The notes under the pieces were generated by a model, which saw only the letters and a list, made by a program, of their open reading frames with translations, made no database searches and had not been told where the DNA came from. This document shows, one piece after another, positions 14,191 to 23,965 of a stretch of DNA of 64,000 nucleotides (position 1 is the stretch's first letter; every line of letters starts with the position of its first letter). The position numbers were made by a program, and so were the translations under genes. Source of the DNA: Aristolochia californica (lineage: Eukaryota; Streptophyta; Magnoliopsida; Piperales; Aristolochiaceae); the NCBI GenBank assembly GCA_029961685.1, contig JARWKL010000007.1:9757406-9821405 (forward strand). The letters run 5' to 3'.

Positions 14191-15852
14191 TAAATAATGA
14201 TATGAGGCCCCCTCTTCTTCAATAATAATGTCCCCAAAGAGACATAATAGCAACAACTGTATATATTATGACCATCTTCCAACACATATTACACGAACCA
14301 AATAATAAACTTTGTAAAAGAACCCATGAAATAATCCAATATAAAAATTTCTTCTTAGATGCACGAGCTTCATCTTTTGTACTCCCTCTTTCTTGAATAT
14401 TTTGGTCACATAAACTTATTCACAACATATGAAATAAAATACCTCTTTCTTGTAGTTCTTCTACTTCTCCCCCTCAAGTTGGGAGGTAATAGCAGTGATC
14501 CCAGCTTGAACCAAATATCATAGATGTAGCAATAGGCCCAAATAATAGAGATGTATAAATAAGCCCTCAAATCAGGGAGAAGTGAGATATTTTCCTGATA
14601 TATGAACTCAAAAAGTGAAACAAAACAATTGGCTTAAATTCAGATTTTCAATGTAACAGAATACCAGCATTACCTTTGATTCTTCCAATGCGAATATTTC
14701 TTTAAAAATAGATTAGATTAACATGAAATTTTCTCATTATTAAAGTAGAATTAAATACCTTTCATCCAAGTATAACTTCTCTTCATAAAATATAATTATT
14801 AGAAGATAAATAATTTGATAGATTTTTGTCTCTGTCATCTCGCCGAACTAAGTATTGTTGCTCTTTTTTTCCCAGAATGACCATCGACTATTCCAAAAAA
14901 AATATCTCCTCATAAAAGAATCATACCGATAATTGGTTGATTATGTAATAAATAGATTTTCGTATATTTATTTTTAAATATAAGTCTCCATATAAAGTCT
15001 CTTTCTTGATATCTTTTGTTTACGAGTAAAGGGAAAAGTGAAAACTCAAGTTTTGATGTAAAAGAAAGTGTACATCGAAACTGGAAAATGCACAAATGTA
15101 GAGAGAGATAATTTCAAATAGTATTATTAATTTTTATGGATTGAAAACTCTTTCTAGCTTTAATATATTAGTTTTGGCAATTGTTGGGAAAAGGGGGATG
15201 CGGGGGAATTTTTAGCTGAGTTTTGACTCCCAATCCATAAGTCATTTCTTACAAAAATGTAGCCGGTTACTCATGATTGAATGATAAATCACTTTACAAT
15301 CATAAATTATTGTTCGGTCAAGTTTTTTTTAAATGGGCAAAATAATGGCTTGTTTGACTCGGTTAATATCCACCGACCGTTCACTTGAGAATTTAATGAG
15401 ATTTGGATCTATAGGTCATTGGCATCTTTAACATGTTTCAAACATGAATATACAAATTTAAAACATGTGTAGGATCAATTAGAAATATCTTTCTTATAAA
15501 ATTCCAAGCACTTAGGGTTGTACTAGTGGAATTTTTCCCAAGCTTGGATATCAAAACATTTGTGTGCATTTGTGGTGTGTGAATAAATTTCATTCACTTA
15601 CAATTGTTGTTTTTTTAAAAAAATTTCATACATAAACTCTAGAATATTCATCTTTTCAGGATCGATTTACCTTTTTTTTTACGAGATTAAGGAAAAAGTT
15701 AAACCCAAATTTTTTATTTAAGAAAAAAATATACATCTAAATGGAAATTCACGTCAGAGACAGAAATAATTCAAAAAAGTATCTGTAATTTTTAGGGATT
15801 GTAAACTTTTTCTAGTTTTTATATATTAGGTTTTGCAATTGTCGGGAAACGG

Positions 15853-15880
15853 AGGGGGGGGGGGGGGGGGTGGGGGGTGG
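15853..15880 (+). repeat. Expanded G-run in a satellite monomer
   Basis: The G-rich segment present in every monomer is expanded here to 17 consecutive G, then T and six more G. Slippage is likely, and the exact length may be a sequencing or assembly artefact. Confidence 0.75.
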
Positions 15881-16643
15881 TTTAACTGAGTGTTGACTCC
15901 CAATCCATAAGTCATTTCTTAAAAAAATATAGCCCTTTATGCATGATTGACCGATAAATCACTTGACAACCATCTATGGTTGTTAGTACAGCTTTTTGGT
16001 AAATGGGCAAAATAATGCCTTGTTTGACTCGGCTATATATCCCATTGCACGTTCACTTGAAATTTAATGAGGTTTGGATCCATAAGGGATTTGCTTCTTT
16101 TAATTTTTGCTAGCATGCATATCCATATTTAAAACATGTGAAGGGTCAATTAGATATCTCTTTCTAATAAAATTCCAAGCTATTAGGGTTTAACTAGTGG
16201 AATTTTTCCAAAACATGGATATCAAAACTTTTGTGTTCATTCGTGGTGTGTGAATAAATTTGATCTACTTACATGTGTTGTTGTGTTAGATTTTTTGCAT
16301 ACATAAACTCTAAAATTTTTATTTTGTTGTGATCTCTTTGCCTTATCTTTTTGTTTACGAGATAAAGGGAAAAGTGAAAACTCAAGTTTTGATTTAAGAA
16401 AAAAGTATACATCTTAAATGGAAATGTACAAATGTAGAGAGAGATAATTCCAAAAAGTGTTTGTAATTTTTATGGATTGTAAAATCTTTCTATCTTTTAT
16501 ATATTACGTTTTTCAATCGTCATGAAAAAAGGGACTCGAGATAATTTTTGACCGAGTGTTGACTCCCAATCCATAAGTCATTTCTTACAAAAATATAGCC
16601 CTCGATGCATGATTGACCAATAAATCACTTTTCAATCATCTAT

Positions 16644-16648
16644 GTTTG
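16644..16648. other. G1 target-site duplication, left copy
   Basis: GTTTG precedes the TG of the left LTR and recurs right after the CA of the right LTR at 19170-19174. Removing the element and one copy restores an ordinary monomer (TATGTTTGTTAGGTCAG). Confidence 0.93.
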
Positions 16649-17049
16649 TGATGCAGGCGAGAATCTGATGAGGGTATATATTCGGATCCGGAGTAATTAG
16701 TTGGATCCTTAATCGGATCGATGTAAATAGTTGGATCCTTAATCGGATCTTTAGTCGGATTCGGATCCATATTCGGATATTTAGTCGGATCCTTACTCGG
16801 ATCTTTTGTATTGAACCCGGGTTGGACCAGAATTATTAGGGTCGGGTTGATGTTTTTCCGAGCTGCAGCCCGGGCTTGTCGGGGGCGTTGAATTTGGTTA
16901 AAAAGATGTTTAGGTTTCTTTGAAGGAAGGTGAATGATATTTTGAATCTGAGAGAATTTCGCTACTATTTCAGGGCAGATTTCGTCTATTCCTCCCGTGA
17001 TTCTTAATTTGATCTGCCTACAGGATAATCGCTATCCTGTCCGGCGTCA
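16649..17049 (+). repeat. G1 5' LTR
   Basis: TGATGCAGGCGAGAATC to CCGGCGTCA, 401 bp, matching 18769-19169. Its first ~180 bp are dense in GGATC-type words (TCGGATCC, TTGGATCC, TCGGATAT) at 10-25 bp spacing, a possible tandemly built U3 enhancer region. Confidence 0.95.
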
Positions 17050-17051
17050 GT

Positions 17052-17063
17052 TGGTATCAAAGC
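17052..17063 (+). other. G1 primer binding site
   Basis: TGGTATCAAAGC lies two bases after the LTR end. It matches the initiator-Met tRNA primer-site consensus TGGTATCAGAGC with one change. Confidence 0.8.
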
Positions 17064-17722
17064 TTCAGGCTCGGGACGAAGCTGATCTAGCCAGACGCTA
17101 CAACGAGCAGAAGGGTCGACGAAGATGACGCCGTCGCCATCGCCGTCACCGTTGAGCTACCGTTCAACACTGCTGCCGTCGCCATTGAGCTACCGCTCAA
17201 CGTTGCTGCCGAAAACACTCGGGATTCGACCGAGCAGAGCTCGGGACTCGACCAAGCAAGTTATAGAAACAGAGCAGAGGCTCTGGCTTTGCCGAAAAAG
17301 AGGGATTCGGCAGGGAAAGGGGTCGGCATCGACGTAGTCACCGCCGGAACTGCCATGCAACGTTGCTGTTGCCGTCGCCGAAGTCAGATCTGCCGTCGAC
17401 GGAGCTTGACGAATAGCTAAGGTTCAGGATTGACAGAAAATGGAGCACCGAAACAAAGTTTCGTGGTGCTGAGAAAGGGGGTTCCGAGACGGGAGACCCT
17501 CGTTGCCGGAACGAGCCAGCGTCGCAGGCGACGACGAGCTGCCGGAGGCGATGGCCGGAGAGGGCCGCCGGAGAGGTCTTGATTTCAAACACAAGGGGCT
17601 CCGAAATCCTGATTTCGGGAGGAACTTTCCATCGGCGTCGGACGTCGAGGTATTTTCGATTTGGGGGAAATTATATTATTATTTTATTCGTATAAAAAAA
17701 AAGTGGACAAATATTGTCTTCC
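17064..17722 (+). other. G1 leader, GC-rich untranslated region
   Basis: 659 bp between primer site and ORF. It includes a direct duplication of about 33 bp (TTGAGCTACCG repeats near 17152 and 17185). Short frames here (for example 17125-17337, Ser/Pro-rich) look like chance frames in GC-rich DNA; none resembles a known protein. Confidence 0.7.
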
Positions 17723-18820
17723 ATGGCTGGTGGTCGTGGTCGTAGCCGTAATGTTCAAGCAGTGATAATTGACAATTTGCAGAGACAAGTCGCACAGTTA
17801 GTACAACTTGACGATTTGCAGAGGCAAGTCGCAAAGTTAGTAAAAATTTCAGATTTGCAGAGACAAGTCGCAGAGTTAACCCAGCGTCTCACGACGCAAG
17901 AGTTCGGGTCTCGTGAGATGGAAACTCACCATTACGATCCCAGGTTCGACAACCAGAATTTAGGATTCCAGGAGCACCGCGGTCAGGGTGATCGACCTTT
18001 AGACCTTGGTTTCAGCGTACCGCTACCTGAGATTTCTGGGATGTTACAGACCGAAGGAGTCACCCCCTGGTTACCTGACAATGAGGTGTTTGGTGACCCT
18101 ATTTATGATGATGATGTTGAGGACCCTGTGTTTGATGCTGCTGATGTTGTTGCAGACGTGGTCGATGTGAGTGAAGAGCTTGGTGACCCTGTGTTTGATA
18201 ATACGGATGTAGAGGACGGCGTGGTCGCTAAGATTGACACGCTTGGTGACCCTATCTATGATGATGCAGATGTTGAGGAAGACATAGTCGGTGACACTGC
18301 GGGGCTTGGTGAACCTGTGTATGATGTTGCTGATGATGATATGTTGTGTGGTGATGGCCATGCGCCTCTCATTGTTCGTCTGAGTCTGGTGCCTCCCGCG
18401 GGGGCTTCAAGGGCTGCTTGGCTGCAGGCCACTCTTTTCCCCTTGACTTGCCCCGTTGTTGAGCCAGTCTGCAATATAACCATTGACAGTAGTATTTGTG
18501 CGATTGTTATGTCTAACGCGACTGTCCGCTCTCGTCCGGCAAGCCTCCCTTATCCTCCGTTCGCCATGTTGTTAGTAGAGGTTGCGCCTGGCGACGTCGC
18601 GGCGGATCCTCCTCCTGGCCTGCCGCCTGAGCAGGGGACGCTGGCCTTTCCCGCATGTCATTTGTGGATTGCCGATGTTTTTCATGTTGCACCCTTGTGT
18701 CCTTCATTTTTGGGTTCTGCTGAAGTTCTTATGCACTCAAGGGTGAGTTGTTTCCAACCTGAGGAGACTGATGCAGGCGAGAATCTGATGAGGGTATATA
18801 TTCGGATTCGGAGTAATTAG
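17723..18820 (+). CDS. G1 gag-like fusion protein (365 aa)
   Basis: The first in-frame ATG is at 17723 (MAGGRGRSRN); the frame is open upstream only from a TTG, so 17723 is preferred. Residues ~15-55 hold three copies of a 13-residue unit (LQRQVAQLVQLDD, LQRQVAKLVKISD, LQRQVAELTQRL), a likely coiled coil of the kind found at gag N-termini. Residues ~115-205 hold acidic repeats with the core LGDPVYDD/LGEPVYDV, like linkers between gag and protease in plant gypsy elements. Near residue 250, CNITIDSSICAIV resembles the retropepsin active-site strand but has DSS for DSG/DGG, so it is probably inactive. No capsid core or CCHC knuckle is seen. The C-terminal ~100 residues are Pro/Ala-rich and unrecognised; the stop lies 52 bp inside the 3' LTR. 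The frame is intact despite LTR divergence. It may be a structural protein used in trans, or a chance survivor. Confidence 0.65.
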   Translation: MAGGRGRSRNVQAVIIDNLQRQVAQLVQLDDLQRQVAKLVKISDLQRQVAELTQRLTTQEFGSREMETHHYDPRFDNQNLGFQEHRGQGDRPLDLGFSVPLPEISGMLQTEGVTPWLPDNEVFGDPIYDDDVEDPVFDAADVVADVVDVSEELGDPVFDNTDVEDGVVAKIDTLGDPIYDDADVEEDIVGDTAGLGEPVYDVADDDMLCGDGHAPLIVRLSLVPPAGASRAAWLQATLFPLTCPVVEPVCNITIDSSICAIVMSNATVRSRPASLPYPPFAMLLVEVAPGDVAADPPPGLPPEQGTLAFPACHLWIADVFHVAPLCPSFLGSAEVLMHSRVSCFQPEETDAGENLMRVYIRIRSN

Positions 18821-19169
18821 TTGGATCCCTAATCCGATCGATGTAAATAGTTGGATCCTTAATCGGATCTTTAGTCGGATTCGGATCCATATTCGGATAT
18901 TTAGTCGGATCCTTACTCGGATCTTTTGTATTGAACCCGGGTTGGACCAGAATTATTAGGGTCGGGTTCGTGTTTTTCCGAGCTGCAGCCCGGGCTTGTC
19001 GGGGGCGTTGAATTTGGTTAAAAGGATGTTTATGTTTCTTTGAAGGAAGGTGAATGATATTTTGAATCTGAGAGAATTTCTCTACGATTTCAGGGCAGAT
19101 TTCGTCTATTCCTCCCGTGAATCTCAATTTGATCTGCCTACAAGATAATCGCTATCCTGTCCGGCATCA
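18769..19169 (+). repeat. G1 3' LTR
   Basis: 401 bp, TGATGCAGG to CCGGCATCA, preceded by the short purine tract GAGGAGA. About 13 mismatches and no length difference from the 5' LTR. A 132-codon minus-strand frame here (18729-19127) only reads the GGATC-rich U3 as repeated DPTK/DPSK and is not taken as a gene. Confidence 0.95.
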
Positions 19170-19174
19170 GTTTG
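19170..19174. other. G1 target-site duplication, right copy
   Basis: GTTTG, identical to 16644-16648. Confidence 0.93.
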
Positions 19175-22100
19175 TTAGGTCAGCTTTTTTTGTAAATGGG
19201 CAAAATAATGGCATGTTTGACTCGGGTAAATATCTCACCGCACATTCAGTTGAGAATTTTATGAGGTTTGGATCCATAGGTCATATGAATCTTTAACATG
19301 TTTCAAGCATGCATATCCATATTTTAAACATGTGTAGGATCGATTAGAAATCTCTTTCTAATAAAATTTCAAGCTATAGGGGTTGAACTAGTGGAATTTC
19401 CCAAAGTTGGATAACAAAAGTTTTTTGTTCATTTGTGGTGTGTGGAAAAATTTTCATTACTTACATTTGTTGTTGTTTAAAATTTTTTTCTGACATAAAC
19501 TCTTAAATTTTCATTTTTTTGTGAACTATTTACCTTATCTTTCTACTTACGAGATAAAGGGAAAAGTGAAAACTCAAGTTTTGATTTAAGAAAAAACTAT
19601 ACATCTTAAATGTTAATGCACAAGTGTAGAGAGAGATAATTCCAAAAAGTGTTTGTAATATTAAGGGATTGTAAACTATTTCTAGTTTTAATATTTTATG
19701 TTTTGTAATCGTCGATAAAAGGGGGAGACTGGGGAATTTTTAACTGAGTGTTGACTCCCAATCCATAAGCCATTTCTTAAAAAAATATAGTCCGTGATGC
19801 ATGATTGAACGATAAATCACTTTAAAATCATCTATTATTGTTAGGTCAGTTTTTTTTGTAAATGGGCAAAATAAAGGCTTTTCTGACTCGGGTAAATATC
19901 TCACCGCACCTTCACTTGAGAATTTAATGAGGTTTGGATCCATAGGTCATTTGCAACTTTAACATTTTTCAAGCATGCATATCCATATTTAAAACATATG
20001 TAGGATCGATTAGAAATCTCAATCTGATAAAATTCCAAGCTATTAAGGTTGAACTAGTGAAATTTCCCAAACTTTGATATAAAAACGTTTTTTTCATTTG
20101 TGGTGTGTTAATAAATTTTATTTACTTACATTTGTTGTTGTTTTAAATTTTTTGCATACATAAACTATAATATTTTCTTTTTGTTGTGATCTATTTGCCT
20201 TATCTTTTTGTTTACGAGATAAAAGGAAAAGGGAAAACTCAAGTTTTGATTTAAGAAAAAAGTATACATCTCAAAAGGAAATGTACAAATGTAGAGAGAT
20301 ATAATTCCAAAAAGTGTCTGTAATTTTTAGGGATTGTAAACTATTTCTAGCTTTTATATATTAGGTTTTGCAATTGTCGGGAAAAAGGGGTGGCAAGAGA
20401 ATTTTTGACCGAGTGTTCACTCCCAATCCATGAGTCATTTCTTACAAAAATATAACCCCTGATGCATGATTGACCGATAAATCACTTTTCAATCATCTAT
20501 GATTGTTAGGTCAGTTTTTTTTTTGTAAATGGGGAAAATAATGGCTTGTTTGACTCGGGTCAATATCTCACCGCACGTTCACTTGAGAATTTAATGAGGT
20601 TTTGATCCATTGGTCATATGATTCTTTAACATGTTTCAAGCATGCATATCCCTATTTTAAACATGTGTAGGATCGAATAGAAATCTCTTTCTAATAAAAT
20701 TTCAAGCTATAGGAGTTGAACAAGTGGAATTTCCCAAACTTGGATATCAAAACTTTGGTGTTCATTTGTGGTGTGTGAAAAAATTTTCGATTCTTAAATT
20801 TGTTGTTGTGTAAAATTTTTTTCAGACATAAACTCTAAAATTTTCGTTTTGTTGTGATCTATTTGCCTTATATTTTTGTTTACGATATAAAGTGGAAAGT
20901 GAAAACTCAAGTTTTGATTTAAGAAAAAAGTATACTTCTAAAATGTAAATGAACAAGTGTAGAGAGAGATAATTTCAAAAAGTGTTCGTAATATTAAGGG
21001 ATCATAAACTCTTTCTAGTTTTTATATTTTATGTTTTGTAAACGTCGTGAAAAGGGGGAGGCTGGGGAATTTTTAACTGAGTGTTGACTCCCAATCCATA
21101 AGTCATTTCTTACAAAAATATAGCCCGTGGTGCATGATTGACTGATAAATCACTTTATAATCATCTATGATTGTTAGGTCAGTTTTTTTAGTAAATGGGC
21201 AAAATAATGGCTTGTTTGACTCGGGTAAATATCTCACCGCACGTTCCATTGAGAATTTAATCAGGTTTGGATCCATAGGTCATTTGCGTCTTGAACATGT
21301 TTCAAGCATGCATATCCATATTTAAAACATATGTAGGATCGATTAGAACTCTCTTTCTTATGAAATTCTAAGCTACTAGGGTTGAACTATTGGAATTTCC
21401 CAAACATGGATATAAAAACATTTTTTTTTTCATTTGGGGTGTGTGAATAAATTTTCTTTACATACATTTGTTGTTGTTTTAAATTTTTTGCATACATGAA
21501 CTCTAAAATTTTCATTTTTTTGTGATCTATTTGCCTTATTGTTTTGTTTACGAGATAAAAGGGAAAAGTAAAAAATCAAGTTTTGATTTAAGAAAAAAGT
21601 ATACATCTCAAAAGGAAATGTACAAACGTAGAGAGAGATAATTCCAAAAAGTGTTTGTAATGTTTAGGGATTGTAAACTCTTTCTAGCTTTTATATATTT
21701 GGTTTTGCAATCGTCGGGAAAAAGGGGAGGTGAGAGAATTTTTGACCGAGTGTTGACTCCCAATCCATAAGTCATTTCTTAAAAAAATATAGCCTTTGAT
21801 GCATGATTGCCCGATAAATCACTTTTCAATCATCTATGATTGTTAGGTCAGCTTTTTTTGTAAATGGGCAAAATAATGGCTTGTTTGACTCAGGTAAATA
21901 TCTCACCGCATGTTCACTTGAGAATTTGATGATGTTTGGATCCATAGGCCATATGAATCTTTAACATGTTTCAAGCATGCATATCAATATTTTAAACATG
22001 TGTAGGATCGATAAGAAATCTGTTTCTTATAAAAATTCAAGCTATAGGGATTGAACTAGTGGAATTTCCCAAACTTTAATATCAAAAGTTTGGTGTTCAT

Positions 22101-23900
22101 TTGTGGTGTGTGAAAAAAATTTCATTTCTTACATTTGTTGTTGTTTTAAATTTTTTTCTGACATAAACTCTAAAATTTTGATTTTGTTGTGATCTATTTG
22201 CCATATCTTTTTGTTTAGGAGATAAAGGGAAAAGTGAAAACTCAAGTTTTGATTTAAGAAAAAAGTATTCATCTACAATGTAAATGCACAAGTGTGGGAG
22301 AGAGATATTTCTAAAAAGTATTTGTAATATTAAGGGATCATAAACTCTTTCTAGTTTTTATATTTTATGTGTTGTAATCGTCGCGAAAAGGGGGAGGCTA
22401 GGGAGTTTTAATTGAGTCTTGACTCCCAATCCATAAGTCATTTCTTACAAAAATATATCCCGTGATGCATGATTGACCGATAAATCACTTTAAAATCATC
22501 TATGATTGTTAGGTCAGCTTTTTTTGTAAATGGGCAAAATAATGGCCTGTTTAACTCCGGTAAATATCTCACCGCACGTTCACTTGAGAATTTAATGAGG
22601 TTTGGATCCATAAGTCATTTGCATCTTTAACCTGTTTCAAGCATGCATATCCATATTTAAAACATATGTAGGATCGATTAGAAATCTCTTTCTTATAAAA
22701 TTTCAAGCTAGTAGGGTTGAACTAGTAGAATTTCCCAAACTTGGATATAAAAATTGTTGTGTTCATTTGTGGTGTGTGAATAAATTTTCTTTACTACTAT
22801 TTGTTATTGTTTCAAATTTTTTGCATACATAAACTCTATTTGCATACATAAACTCTATTTGCATACATAAACTCTATTTGCATACATAAACTCTAAAATT
22901 TTCATTTTGTTGTGATCTATTTGCCTTATTTTTTGGTTTACGCGATAATGGGAAAAGTGAAAACTCACGTTTTGATTTAAAAAAAAAGTATACATCTAAA
23001 ATGGAAATGCACAAATGTAGGGATAGATAATTCCAAAAAGTGTTTGTAATTTTTTGGGATTCTAAACTTCAAGTTTTTATATATTAGGTTTTGAAATTGT
23101 TAGGAAAACAAGAGGCGGGGGAATTTTTAACTGAGTGTTGACTCCCAATCCATAAGTCATTTCTTAAAAAAATATAGCCCGTTATGCATGATTGACCGAC
23201 AAATCACTTTACAATCATCTATGATTGTTAGGTCAGTTTTTTCTTCATTGGGCGAAATAATGACTTGTTTTACTCGAGTAAATATCCCACTACACGTTCA
23301 CTTGAAAATTTAATGAGTATTGGATCTATTTGTCATTTGAATCTTTAACATGTTTCAAGCATGCATATCCATATTTGAAACATGTGTAGGATCGATTAGA
23401 AATCTCTTTGTAATAAAATTCCAAACTATCAGGGTTGAACTAGTGGAATTTCTCAAACATGGATATCAAAAATTTTGTGTTCATTTGTGGTCGTGAATAC
23501 ATTTTATTTACTTACATTTGTTGTTGTTTTAATTTTTTTTTCAGGCATAAACTCTAAAATTTTCAAGTGAAAACTCAAGCTTTGATTTAAGAAAAAAGTA
23601 TAGATCTAAAATTTAAATGCACAAGTGTAGAGAGAGATAATTCCAAAATGTGCTTGTAATTTTCAGGGATTTTAAAACACTTTCTAGTTTTTATATATTA
23701 TGTTTTTTAAACGTCGTGAAAAGGGGTAGGCTGGGGAATTTTTAACTGAGTGTTGACACCCAATCCATAAGTCATTTCTTACAAAAATATAGCCCGTGAT
23801 GCATGATTGACCAATAAATCACTTTACAATTATCTATGAGTGTTAGGTCAGATTTTTTTGTAAAATGGCAAAATAATGGCTTGTTTGACTCGTGTAAATA
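19175..23900. repeat. Dimeric higher-order repeat (~1.33 kb)
   Basis: Type A monomers: TAATATTAAGGGAT near 19656, 20987 and 22323; GTGATGCATG (one copy GTGGTGCATG) near 19791, 21127, 22458 and 23796; GACATAAACTC near 19490, 20823, 22158 (GGCATAAACTC at 23544). Type B monomers: TTTGACCGAGTG near 20402 and 21736, with GATGCATGATTG near 20461 and 21798. Spacing of like marks is 1331-1338 bp, two monomers. Confidence 0.85.
22820..22899. repeat. 19-bp x 4 direct repeat within a monomer
   Basis: GCATACATAAACTCTATTT is repeated at 22823, 22842, 22861 and 22880. Other monomers have the segment once, so this is a local slippage expansion and lengthens this monomer by 57 bp. Confidence 0.95.
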
Positions 23901-23965
23901 TCTCACCACACGTTCACTTGAGAATTTAAAGAGGTTTGGATCCATAGGTCATTTAAATCTGTAAC

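Larger units (their letters stand above)
13114..15008 (-). mobile_element. A1: truncated non-autonomous LTR retrotransposon
   Basis: Minus-strand member of the A family. It has one complete LTR (13114-13554, the 3' LTR in element sense), an adjacent polypurine tract, and about 1.45 kb of internal sequence that stops abruptly near 15008, where satellite resumes in mid-monomer. The primer binding site and 5' LTR are missing. The internal sequence aligns with the other A copies (for example the stretch near 14230-14330 matches 46880-46990 and 38610-38720). No frame resembles gag, protease, integrase or reverse transcriptase; the largest frames here (about 65-71 codons) arise from the short tandem repeat near 13955-14190. 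It belongs to the A1/A5/A6/A7 subfamily by its LTR ends. Confidence 0.88.
15008..16648. repeat. Satellite block II, first segment
   Basis: About 2.5 satellite monomers between A1 and G1. The diagnostic 3-bp deletion (GGTCATT) is present from the first monomer. The last partial monomer has GACCGAGTG and GATGCATGATTGACC, the marks of the B half of the dimeric higher-order repeat that continues after G1. Confidence 0.93.
16649..19169 (+). mobile_element. G1: short gypsy-like LTR retrotransposon, complete ends
   Basis: A 2521-bp element with two 401-bp LTRs, a primer site next to the left LTR and a GTTTG duplication. Internal sequence is only 1719 bp and much GC-richer than the surrounding satellite. 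It contains one long frame with a gag-like start and a protease-like remnant but no reverse transcriptase, RNase H or integrase, so it is non-autonomous and probably an internal-deletion derivative of a larger Ty3/gypsy-like element. By hand alignment the LTRs differ at about 13 of 401 sites (~97% identity), making this the youngest datable insertion here. Confidence 0.9.

Noticed and set aside
18071..18361. Minus-strand frame of 96 codons opposite the G1 ORF
   Set aside because: Shadow of the GAT/GAC-rich acidic repeats in the real frame on the plus strand.
18729..19127. Minus-strand 132-codon frame with DPTK/DPSK repeats
   Set aside because: Arises from GGATC-type repeats in the G1 LTR read backwards; no start context or family match.
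22820..22899. Possible CRISPR-like array
   Set aside because: Units are contiguous with no spacers; plant satellite context.
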